Positions 12,141 to 36,392 of a stretch of DNA of 64,000 nucleotides are shown one piece after another. Numbering within the stretch: position 1 is the stretch's first letter; every line of letters begins with the position of its first letter. The translations under genes were made by a program, and so were the position numbers. Location: assembly GCF_036588685.1 (NCBI RefSeq), contig NC_086382.1:72823999-72887998 (forward strand), given 5' to 3'. The DNA comes from Mytilus trossulus. Its lineage: Eukaryota > Mollusca > Bivalvia > Mytilida > Mytilidae. The notes beneath the pieces are model-generated. The model was not told where the DNA came from and did no database searches. It worked only from the letters and a program-made list of their open reading frames with translations.

Positions 12141-13365
12141 TTGATAACATTGTTTTCTGGAAATACATGATTGAAATAAAGAATTGTGATAAATCAAGTT
12201 TCAATATTTAAGAACCCGTCCTTTAGTGGTAACATACAAGCTTAATATATAGCATCTTTACTACAGGAAATTCTTCATATCAACCAACCATCTTATAATC
12301 TGAGGTATTCATCTATTCAATTGAAATTCATTTATTCTTCTTTTTAAAATTGCTATAATATACATCCCAACCCCATTATTTTGTTCTGTTCTTATGGGTT
12401 TTTTTTATTATCTTTCAACAAACCTAGTGTGTACAATGTATAACATTTTATTTTCAAATTGTGAATGCCTTGTTATTTTGTTACACAAGAAGATATTTTT
12501 GTGTTTCAAAAGAAAAATCATTTTCATTCAATTAATATCACAATTTTCCAATGTCAACATTTTTTGCTGAAGCATTTTAAAATTACATAAAGGACAGTCA
12601 TTTTTATCATTTATAATATTGTATTTTCATAAAAAAAAAACTCTACAAAGGCAATATTTTTTACAATATAACAAGAAATATTATTTTAGCACCAATTGAA
12701 TAACTACTTTTGCTGTAGTCTTGCATCTAAGATGAAATACAAATTGTAATATTGTTCACAAAAGTGTTTAAATCATCATGTAAAGAGAACTCGCCTGCAA
12801 GTATTAAACAGATGTTGTTAAAAAATATACATTTAACATTGAAGAGACGAGAGACATTACTAATAACCATGATAACTATTCATAACAATTACACAGTACC
12901 AATGGATAAAGTCCACATTAACAAAAACATACACAATGTCATCTAAATTAATGATTACATAAACATGAATGGATAGGTTTATTATTAAGTTGATCAATTT
13001 ATTTTGGTTTTAAAATGTTAACATGTAGGATGAGGATTTCTTAGACTGATATTTACATCATATAAACTTATACCAAAAGACAGCTACGTTGAAAGACTCC
13101 ATCTATGAGTCTATTATCTATTTTGCCTGCACAATGCTTGATATCTATGACTTATATTAAAATATCTTTTCTTTGCAGTTTTATCAACCGGTTTGGGTCC
13201 AGATTATCTTTTATGTTTAAGATTTTCTACAATGTTACATAGTTTTAGCAGTCCAGATTATCTTTTATGTTTAAGATTTTCTACAATGTTACATAGTTTT
13301 AGCAGTCCAGATCATCTTTTGTGTTTTAGCTTTAATGTGTTACAAAGTTTTAGCACTGGTCCAGA

Positions 13366-26439
<13,074 letters not shown>

Positions 26440-26962
26440 CTGAAATAGGCAAACATTTCATTTTTAATCACATAAATTATTTTCCTTCTTAAATATAATA
26501 TGAAGTTTTTTTGATAAGTTTGGTTGATCGTTGTTTGCCTACCAGTGAAAATATTGCATTTTTAGGCATATTAAGAACAATCATATTTGTAAGTGTAAAA
26601 AATTTCATATATCATATATAAAAGATACTTAGTTCTAGTTGGTAGTTGATTAAAATAGAATTTTAAAGTATTTAATACCAGAAAATTTTCAGTCGACAAA
26701 ATTTTAGTTGGAGTTATTTCCCTTGTCATGTTAGAGGGCAAACTAACCAGAATAGTTCAGTCCTTTCCTGTAATCACTCTCTCCTTATTATAAGGGCCTG
26801 AAGTCATAACTCACTACAAACTCTTCAGGAAACAGGGATTTTGATTGACCAGTCCTCTGTGGGAGAGGTGACCAATCAGGCAAAATTTTTTACCGTTATT
26901 TGTGATGAAGGTATCCCAATTACCACCCTCATAACAGTGGCAATAATTCTAATTTGACTTAC

Positions 26963-27002
26963 CAGATTTAAATATCATGTCACACTGTGAAGAAACTGAC
27001 AT
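26963..27002 (-). CDS. Scm: Possible Scm first coding exon
   Basis: An ATG at 27,002-27,000 opens a 40-nt frame (MSVSSQCDMIFKS plus one base) ending at a strong donor TCTG|GTAAGT. Its phase (1) matches the next exon exactly and would give GGFDWDQYL at the junction. The full product would then be about 554 residues without FCS zinc fingers, like vertebrate SCMH1. A second ATG lies at 26,980-26,978. The exon sits at the edge of a 52-bp minisatellite whose units carry the same ATG context. There is no homology support for these 13 residues. Confidence 0.35.
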
Positions 27003-27266
27003 ATTTACCTTGGTGATTTGAAACCAGTCCTTTACTCTGTGGAGAAACTGACATATTTACCTAGGTGAGTTAAAACCAGTCCTTTACTCTGTAAAGAAAC
27101 TGACATATTTACCTTGGTGATTTGAAACCAGTCCTTTACTCTGTGGAGAAACTGACATATTTACCTAGGTGAGTTGAAACCAGTCCTTTACTCTATAAAG
27201 AAACTGACATATTTACCTTGGTGAGTTGAAACCAGACCTTTACTCTGTGGAGAAACTGACATATTT
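26991..27266. repeat. 52-bp minisatellite, ~5.3 copies
   Basis: Units start at 26,991, 27,043, 27,095, 27,147, 27,199 and 27,251 ('agaaactgacatatttacc', 'gaaaccagtcctttactctg'). On the minus strand each unit carries ATGTCAGTTTCT, a CAG and an AG|GTAAAT donor-like site. It abuts the putative first Scm exon. Confidence 0.95.
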
Positions 27267-27269
27267 CTT

Positions 27270-29900
27270 TTACTTCTTCTCATGAACATCAACTAAAATA
27301 TAAGATTTTACATATATTTATCTTGCAATTCATCTAGTAAGTTGACAATATGATATGATTTTTGCTCTTTGTTGACGGCTGTGCAGTGACCTTCAATATG
27401 TAGTTGCTAACATCCATGTCATTTGGACCCTGGTGGATATTTGCCTCTATTGATGTGTTAGTTGTATCTTATTTTAGATTATGCATCAGATCATAATTAT
27501 CACCAGTAATAAGCTACAATGTAGCATTCATCAAACAAAATACATGTGTACAAATCGCTCATTTCTTATAATGACCTCATTTCAGTCATAGAATTATATT
27601 TGTTATAAAACGCAAAATATTCAGTCAATAAATAACAAACTGATATTTTATTATACATTGTTTGAAGGAAGAAGTGACTATTCTTTAAGTGTGTGAGTAT
27701 AAGAAGGTGCTAGACAAAATAGTGAATTAAAAGTCAGTTAAACTTCACTATTAACAGCAATAAAAAGCTAGTGGACCTCAAAAATTTGCTGGGCTTTCCT
27801 ACATTGTACATTGGCATGAGAGGAGAGTTCAGCATTGTTCAGAGTCTTCAGACAAATACAACTGCTATAATATTGCCCTTGATTGCCTATTCTTTGATAA
27901 ACTAAGTGTATATATGTTTTTGTATACATGTACATGCACATTGCATAAAGACAGAGCACCACCAAAATCATATTTTCCTTATTAGTCTATGACCCTCTTA
28001 TACATGTTATTAGGATATCGTTGTTTTTTGTAGGTTATTATTAATATTTATTTTTCTCACTTTCCTTCTTTGTATTTTTCATATATATATTTACTCAGCT
28101 TTCATGTTACTTTTCATAAACAAACAAAATGTTTTGCTCATTATGCTCATGTTTCTTCAATTCCTTTACAGAGCGTGTATATGTACAGTACATGTATCAG
28201 TCAGTGCAATTACACATTTATAAATTTACAGTGTCCGACCGGCCCGTTTTATCATGCATTAGCTGATTTCTTCATTTCAACACAGTAACACAGTAACACA
28301 TACAAAATCGTTCTTGTTATTGTTTCCGAAAGGGATAAAAAAGAATAAAATTGATAAGTTCAAGAATAAATTAATAAATGAAATCCAGTGATTTACCATA
28401 TTTGGCCAATTTCCATTAAAAAAATTACACCATCAGCATGATCATGATGATCAGATAAAATTAGTTTCATTTACCATGTTTACGTCAAATTAATATCAGA
28501 TTTAAATAATTTTTACTCTTCATCCTTGGAAGTGTGTTTGGTACAAATTAAACTGAGCTGTATTTCATAGTATAAAATCGTTCCTTTTTTCCAAATAAGC
28601 TATTTTTGAAAGGCATGCGCGAAATCACCAGACATTGGAGGAACTCTCAGAACAGGGGTTTCCCTAATTTTGGACACACATTACAAAAAATCCAGAGGAT
28701 GAAACCATACAAACAGAAGATTAATGTTTTTATGAAATCAAAGTTTTTATGAATAATTATTTATGTTCAAACAAAATTATCAGATAATTGGTACTTTTAT
28801 CAGTTGAATGAAGTGAAGTCATAAGTCTTAGGTGCGCAGATACACTGGACTGCGACCTACACAGATGTGTCAGTTACTGACATAAACAATGAAAAAAGAA
28901 GTAAATAGTCATGAAGTATTTTAAGAGGCTACAGATCATTCTTTAACTTCTTTAACATGTTTAAAGAATTGGTAAAAGATGGTCACATCAATCTGTACCG
29001 ATACAAGCTCAAATGCTTCCTTTAAAACGACTTAACTCATGGTGGTGATCCTTATAAAGATGATTATACGGAGACAAGACCAATACTTTTTCATCTGTTA
29101 ACTTTATGTTACTGATCAGTACAACCTAAAGCTAAGAATTTTACTTACAGTATGAGTATCAGAAACTTACAAACAATCTGTGTTTTCCCACAAAATAAAA
29201 AGCAAATGCAAAATGAAATCTTTGTTACTACTTATGGTTTCCCAAATGAAGTTTCCTGACTAATGATCAGTAACTTTCAGTTCTACATGATGATGTAAAT
29301 ATAGAACTTATGTAAACAAACCGGATTGTCTCAACTTTTTACTTTGCTGGACTATTTTTGTGTTTCCCTTTCATTGTTAAAAATGTCAATATTGGAAGAT
29401 AAAGTATTTTTTTAAATGTCAGAAAATGTACGATTTTTACCAATTTATGGGCTGTTACATAAAACAAATCTCTAACACATTTTCATCGATCAACATCTTC
29501 AACTAAATGCGCCATTTTTGTGATGAAAATTTTAATTGGAAATCGGTTTCGGTCACGGACAAGGTTGAAATTACGGAAAATTGTTCATAGTAGTAAAACA
29601 CGTGAAATAAACCAATGACCAAGGACGTATAACTAACATACGTCCTTGCCATAGCTAACAAAAGTTTTGACAAAAACTCCTTTAAATATAGACAACAGTT
29701 CCATATGATAATATATGAAATGGACAAAAATTAGCATGTTTCTTGCCAGCATCTTCTTCTTTAGGCTGTATATCTTCCTCGTGTGGTTAGGTGAGGAAGA
29801 TACCAGTAGATACGGGGCGAAAACGGGTAAAATCAGTCACTTATACAATATAACAAGGGCCCCTTTCTTATTATATCGATGAACTAGGAAGGAAGATATT
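27270..29900. other. AT-rich interval with no supportable gene
   Basis: Upstream flank or first intron of the Scm gene. Short open frames on both strands lack any domain, codon pattern or splice context. Two perfect hairpins stand out: AAGGACGTAT/ATACGTCCTT near 29,620-29,648 and TATCTTCCTC/GAGGAAGATA at 29,771-29,802. No promoter could be assigned. Confidence 0.5.
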
Positions 29901-30419
29901 TAAAGCAGTCCGCCTTGACAAGTTTTTATATACACTGAAGGCTCTAAGTCTTATATAAAACGACATCTGGATATATATACAAACACAAACTTTAAAGTTT
30001 TAACAGTTACTACTTCTTTACAAGCAGAACCAAATACAATGAAAACAATGAAAGATCATGAAGTCCAAACTATGAACTGGCTTCCGAAGCTACAAAAAAA
30101 AACCTTACACATATAGATTTATTTCATCTTCAAGTCATTGTTCCCTACTTAATTGTCTATTTTACTTACTAGTACACTTGGTACAATAAAAAAAAACTGA
30201 TAATAAATTGTTCAAATAAGGCCTTTGAAAATAGTGGAATTAATTACTTTTGGAGTGTCAAAAACTCGTTGAAAGTACTTGATAAATTGCATGCATATTT
30301 AGGTTATTTTGAATCTGTTCAAAGTTCTGATTTGTCTACCCTATATACCATTTTGCCTCATATTCTTATTAAGAAAAAAATCACATCCCTAATTGAATGA
30401 TTGATTGTTGGTTGCTTAA

Positions 30420-31400
30420 CGTCCAGTGGCAAATATTTCATGCATATTGAGGATGAACACATCCCTATAATTAACTGGGCATTTAAAAAATCAGAATGCG
30501 AGTACATATGTTCATTTTTTTGTTATTTTTTTTAGTAGCAATAAACAAAAGAACTATGTCAATTGGACATGCTTTGATACTATATATGCTCTTGAATTTT
30601 TACTTAATAACACTCTTTGTTCGGTTTGGAGTTCTGTGTATCGTTAATTTATTGGAATTCCAATGGGGACTAACTGTCCACCACTAATTGCGGACCTGTT
30701 TTTGTATTGTTATGAGTTACAATTTATGAACATTAGCAAAGACCCATCGAAACAACATTTGAAACAAAAATTTAACAATACTTTTAGGTATTTGGATGAT
30801 ATATAAGCTCTCAATAATGACGACTTCAGTATGTATACTCAAGAAATTTATCGGCCTGTTGAACTTACTTTAAATAAAGCTAATACTAACAATGACCACT
30901 GCTCTTTCTGAAGCTTAATACAAAAAATTATGATAAAAGAGATGATTTTTCATTTCCTATCATTAATTATCCATTTTTAGATGGTGACGTTCCCTTGTCA
31001 CCATCTTATGGTGTTTATATATTTCAATCTGTACGATTCGCTCGTGTATGTAACAACGTATACGATTTTAGCTAGAGAAATTTCTGTTTTTTCTGAAAAA
31101 TTATTACACCAGGGTTTTCGATATCACAAACTAGTCAAAACATTTACTAAATTTGATCATCGGTATACGGAAATACTTCGTAAATATAACTCATCATGCG
31201 ATCCAATCATTTATTGTAATATTCTTTACAAAGCACAACAATGTCAATATTCACCTCAAAAGCTTACAAAATCTTTAAACAGACTTACTAAGAAGGGACA
31301 TAGTTACGATACTGTTGTCAGGTCATTAAAGATTGCATATTTTGGCTTTAATATTGATTCACTTATAGGGTCTTTGCATCGGAACTAAACACATTTTTTT
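30420..31400 (+). pseudogene. Decayed retrotransposon reverse transcriptase
   Basis: From 30,653 the frame reads GIPMGTNCPPLIADLFLYCY, the palm-domain motif of an animal retroelement reverse transcriptase. It continues to the catalytic box FRYLDDI at about 30,786-30,803, followed at once by an in-frame TAA. A second stop and a frameshift precede DDFSFPIINYPFLDGDV and YGVYIFQSVRFARVCNNVYD. After another stop and frameshift the C-terminal part (LLHQGFRYHKLVKTFTKFDH to the stop at 31,388) is open for 100 codons. At least three disruptions make it inactive. The class is uncertain; a Penelope-like or related non-LTR element is my best guess. 'tgattgttggttgcttaacg' at 30,400 looks like a separate dispersed repeat. 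Confidence 0.85.
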
Positions 31401-31639
31401 TAAACAGTTGTTGTCATAACACGGGTTATGTTCTTCTCATATATTTTATGATAGTATGATACTAACCCCCTAACGGAAGGGATTGTGCCTGATATTCATA
31501 TGATGAAGAAATAATCTTTCAATCAGTTTACTTGAGGTCTGGAGCTGGCATGTCAGTTAACTGTTAGTAGTCTGTTGTTATTTATGTATTATTGCCATTT
31601 TATTTATTTTCTTTTGTAACATCTTCTGACATCGGACTC

Positions 31640-32025
31640 GGACTTCGCTTGAACTGAATTTAAATGCGCGTATCGTTATGCGTTTACTTTTCTACATTGG
31701 CTAGAGGTAAGGGGGGGATTGAGATCTCATAAACATGTTTAACACCGCTGCAACTTTGCGCCTGTCCCAAGTCAGGAGCATCTGGCCTTTGTTAGTATTG
31801 TATGATTTTTGGTATTAGTTTCTTGTTTATAATTCGGAGTTTAGTATGACGTCCATTATCACTGTAGTAGTATGCATATTTTTCAAGGGGCCAGCTGAAG
31901 GACGCCTCAGAGTGAGGGAGTTTCTCGCTACATTGAAGACCCATTGGTGGCTTTCGGTTGTTGTCTGCTCTATGGTCGGGTTGTTGTCGCTTTGACACAT
32001 TACCCATTTCCATTCTCAATTTTAT
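31640..32025 (+). mobile_element. Non-coding 3' tail of the retroelement
   Basis: This follows the RT pseudogene and matches, in reverse orientation, the sequence at 59,570-59,935. Shared words include 'ctacattggctagaggta' (here) and 'tgagatctcataaacatgtt'. The piece ends 'acacattacccatttccatt', 'ctcaattttat'. A 75-codon minus-strand open frame lies wholly in this tail and has no domain. Confidence 0.65.
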
Positions 32026-32029
32026 TATA

Positions 32030-33427
32030 GTTTATTGAATATAATAAGATCCCTATTTACGTTTTATAGCTCTTCGACTTCCGAATACAAAAATACCAAC
32101 AAGTGCATGTATATTTAAACTGTCCTCACTGAGGTTCGTATACTCTCACAAATAACTGTATTTTATACACACAACTATTTTCAAATCTGAAAAGTAATGT
32201 TTAAATTCAAGTCTGCATGAGACAAATGATCCTGCTAAATTATGTTTGAGTTTTTTACTGTGATAACGTCTGTTGATGTAATTCTTAACTCAAAGTGCTA
32301 GAAATTGATTCAACAATATTCAGAAAATAATCCACAAGTTTGAAATATTGTGCCCACTAATTTTCTACAATTAATACAGTTGCTTTGGGTGTTCATGTCA
32401 CGCTTTAACCACCTTTTACTTAATCTTAAGAACCCCCTTAAGATTATCTAGATTAATCGCAAGTGAAGTGGTTCGGGCGTACCATAGCCATTAGGTGTCC
32501 ATATTTTGAATCTTAGTTTTCCATTGATGGATTCCAATTTTATCAATATATAACTGTTACTCTGTTTTAATGGGACTTATTAGGTCATTAGAACATCTCC
32601 CAGAGTTGTTTAAACTTAGTTAAAAATGTAGAGATTTTCTTTCGCTAGTTTGTATACAGGGCAAACTGGGTTTGCACAAAGTGTATAACATTTCTTCAGT
32701 GGCCGCCGCCTGTGAGAGATAGATAAGTCGAATTTCAATTTCCAGTTTTTCAACTGTTATTAAAGCTTTCTATGCTTCCCCGGAAATTTCAAACTGCATC
32801 CATTTCCATATTTTACTCCGAGTGTCAATACAAATACGATAAAGGCCGATTTCTCTGTATACTAAGTGACCAAAATGTATTGTTCCTCAAAATGTGTATA
32901 CCGGTAGCAGACCTGCCATTCCCCCTTTTTTGTTGGGAAACAAGCTAGAAGCTCTTCCAAGTTCGGTAGACTGTATTTAAATGGATATTTTCAGTTCTAT
33001 AGAGAAAAGTCCGATTGCATATTTCTATTCGATACTAACACATGATAATATCCGCTGAGTTTTGATTTTCAGATGGACGAATTGAGTGCAGGACTCTTTT
33101 TGGATTGTCTTATGTGTAGCTCTGCTTCTATAAGGAGGGTACACATAACAATTGTAGTGAGTATACTGCTTCTCAGATGATGTTCCTGTTGGTAAACAAA
33201 TAAAGGAAACAGTAGTATACAGGCGTTCAAAAGTCATAAATCGATTGAGAGATAACACATCTGAATAAAACGTGAATATTTGAAGTCACACAAGGACTTC
33301 ATTTGGCCAGTAGTAAGATGTTAATATGATAAATCAACCCTCATCAACACATCTACAAGGCTTCTCAGAGGGCGTCGTGAAAACCAGTTGCCAATTGCTC
33401 GTGAACGATATTGTAGATATAAGAAAA
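32030..33427. other. No gene seen; dispersed-repeat fragments
   Basis: AT-rich. A piece near 33,200-33,260 ('agtatacaggcgttcaaaag', 'tcataaatcgat') resembles 48,000-48,040 in the fibrinogen gene intron, so it belongs to a dispersed family. The small open frames here have no support. Confidence 0.45.
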
Positions 33428-35240
33428 CTAGAGGCTCCAAAGAGCCTGTGTCGCTCACCTTGGTCTATGTGAAAATTAAACAAAGGACGCAGATGAATTC
33501 ATGACAAAATTGTGTTTTCGTGATGGTGATGTTTTTGTACATTTTACTTTACTGAACATTCTTGCTGCTTACAATTATCTCTATTTATAAAGAACTTGGC
33601 CCCGTAGTTTCAGTGGAAAATGTTAGTAAAAATTTACAAATTTTATGAAAACTGTTATAAATTGACTATAAAGGACAATAACTCCTTAGGGGGTCAATTG
33701 ACCATTTTGGTCATGTTGACTTATTTTATGTCTTACTTTACTGTACATTATTGCTGTATACAGTTTATCTCTATCTATAATAATATTCAAGATAATAATA
33801 AAAAACGGCAAAATTTCCTTAAAATAACCAATTCAGGGGGCAGCAACCTAACAAGAGGTTGTCCGATCCATTTAAAAATTTCAGGTAAGATAGATCTTTA
33901 CCTGATAAACAATTTAAAAGTGGTCAGATTGCTCAAAATGCATTTGAGTTATGAGCCAAAAACTGCATTTTACCCCTTTGTTCCATTTTTAGCCATTGTG
34001 GCCATCTTGGTTGGTTAGCCAGGTCACGCCACACATTTTTTAAACTAGATACCCCAAAGATGATTGTGGCTAAGCTTGGATTAATTTACTAAACTCCTAA
34101 AGGGGTCAACTGACCATTCTGGTCATTTGACTTATTTGTTAATCTTACTTTGCTGAACATTTTTGCTGTTTACAGTTTATCTCTACCTATAATAATATTC
34201 AAGATAATAACCAAAAACAGCAAAATCTCCTTAAAATTACCGATTCAGGGGCAGCAACCCAATAACGGGTTGTCGGATTCACCTGAAAATTTCAGGGCAG
34301 ATAGATCTTGACAATTTTACCCCCATGTCAGATTTGCTCTAAATACTTTGCTTTTTGAGTTGTAAGCCAAAAACTGCATTTTACCCCTGTTCTATTTTTA
34401 GCCATGGCGGCCATCTTGGTTGGTTGGCCTGGTCACGCCACACAATTTTTAAACTAGATACCCCAAAGATGATTGTAGCCAAGTTTGGATTAATTTGGCC
34501 TAGTAGTTTCAGAGGAGAAGATTTTTGTAAAAGATTCCTGAGATTAACAAAACATGGCTAAAAATTGGCTATAAAGGGCAATAACTCCTATAGGGGTCAA
34601 CTGACCATTTTAGTCATGTTGAAATATTTGTAAATCGTACTTTGCTACGTTAGTAAAAATTTACAAATTTAATGAAAATTGTTATAAATTGACTATAAAG
34701 TACAATAACTCCTTAGGGGGTCAATTGACCATTTTGGTCATGTTGACTTATTTTATGTCTTACTTTATTGTACATTATTGCTGTTTACAGTTTATCTCTA
34801 TCTATAATAATATTCAAGATAATAACCAAAAACAGCAAAATTTCCGTAAAATTACCAATTTAGGGGCAGCAACCCAACAAAGGGTTGTCCGATTCATCTG
34901 AAAATTTCAGGGCAGATAGATCTTGACCTGATAAACAATTTTATCCCATTCAGATTTGCTCTTAATGCTTTGGGTTTTGAGTTAAAAGCCAAAAACTGCA
35001 TTTTACCCCTATGTTCTATTTTTAGCCATGTCGACCATCTTGGTTTGTTGACCGGGTCACGCCACACATTTTTAAACTAGATACCCCAATGATGATTGTG
35101 GCCAAGTTTGGTTTAATTTGGCCCAGTAGTTTCAGAGGAGAAGATTTTTGTAAAAGTTAACAACGACGGACGATGACGACGGACGACGGACGACAAGTGA
35201 TGAGAAAAGCTCACTTGTCCCATTGGACCAGGTGAGCTAA
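33428..35240 (+). mobile_element. Large non-autonomous element with hairpin ends, copy 1
   Basis: It begins 'ctagaggctccaaagagcct' and ends 'gctcacttgtcccattggac', 'caggtgagctaaaaa'. The body is built of roughly 500-bp units. Recurring words are 'ggtcaactgaccattttggt', 'atataataatattcaagata'-type, 'gccaaaaactgcattttacc' and 'agccatggcggccatcttgg'. A GACGACGGACGACGGACGAC tract lies before the right end. Each end can fold into a short hairpin. Open frames inside are short, differ between units and look non-coding. It is the inverse of the copy at 36.4-39.2 kb. Confidence 0.8.
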
Positions 35241-36392
35241 AAAGGAAGTCTTTATGTCAGAGTTAAATCAAAAGGACTTTATTTCTATCCCTGACAGAAT
35301 TAAAGTGTTAATATCAGATTTTTTATCAAAAGGACGTTATTCTGTCCCGGACAGAGTTGATAACTTACAATTGAAAGAATATCTTAACAATTTAGATATA
35401 TCCATCAGGGCGAAAGAACAATTTTCTAACAAGTAAAGGACAACATTAACACTCAGGAAACATAAATAGTGTTGACTCAGATGAGAAACAAGAAGATATC
35501 GAAATTCCAGGACAGTTTTAAAAGGAAACACGTACATGGATTCCTCAAACCCAGTAAATGTGCCACTTTAAAAAAATACTAGCAAACCATTTTTTAACCA
35601 GAAACGGTCATTTTGATCTGAAAAGCTCTTGAGGTAGCATAAGACAAAGATTTAATAACTCCAACTACCAAGTTTTAAAATGCTAAAACTTTCTTAATTA
35701 TGCTTAAAAATTTATAAAAGTAGTAGTTTTGGATAGCCAACAGATAACTCTTTCAAATAAAGGCAATTTTTAGTATTATGCAACAATTATGCAACCAATT
35801 ACAATGTTAACTGTGTCTAAAATATTTTTCACCAAATTTCCACGGTATTCCTAGTGGGTTGATTATTATATATATTGTTCCTATGGCCATTATCTAAAAA
35901 CGGGTGTCTCAGATTTCAGATAGAATGTATATAACAAATTTAACACCTAATTAAACATTATCTTCTTTTATGTTGTTAGGATGTTTACACTAATTAGAGA
36001 TCAATAAGAGAAAGGAATACAATAGGGACAATTTGGGACACCCTTTTGAAGCCCATGATGTGTTGCTTAAGATTTCGTTAAAATTTTCTGTATAGTTAAA
36101 GAGATGATAGAGCTTAATTCATTCAAGTGAAATGATCGATATATTGCCACTAATTACAAAATAATTGATTACATAATGATTGCATAATACAAAAATTGCA
36201 TTCATTTAAAAGATTTATCCTGTATCTATCTATATTTGCCTCTTTTATTGTTTTTATGCATTGATAAGAAAGTTACAGTCTTTTAAAGGTTAGTGATTGG
36301 TAGTAACAAAATCTTTGTAGTGTGCTACCTTAATAGACTGAATAATAAATGAATAATTGTTGAGGCCATCTTCAGTCTTTCAGATTTTGTTA
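35241..36392. other. Spacer between inverted element copies; one short ORF
   Basis: The plus strand at 35,254-35,436 is open for 60 codons (MSELNQKDFISIPDRIKVLI, then a partial internal echo SVPDRVDNLQLKEYL). The internal similarity is at DNA level ('tatccctgacagaatt' and 'gtcccggacagagttg'). I recognise no family; it may be a retroelement scrap. The rest is AT-rich without features. Confidence 0.35.

Larger units (their letters stand above)
8150..13365 (-). other. Probable long 3' UTR / 3' flank of the Scm gene
   Basis: AT-rich sequence without a supportable coding exon, between the Scm stop codon and the repeats at the left. It contains three local tandem repeats (annotated separately) and no recognised transposon. 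A 106-codon minus-strand open frame at 11,064-11,384 is hydrophobic, has no recognisable domain, and looks like chance in AT-rich DNA. Treating the whole stretch as 3' UTR is inference. Confidence 0.4.
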
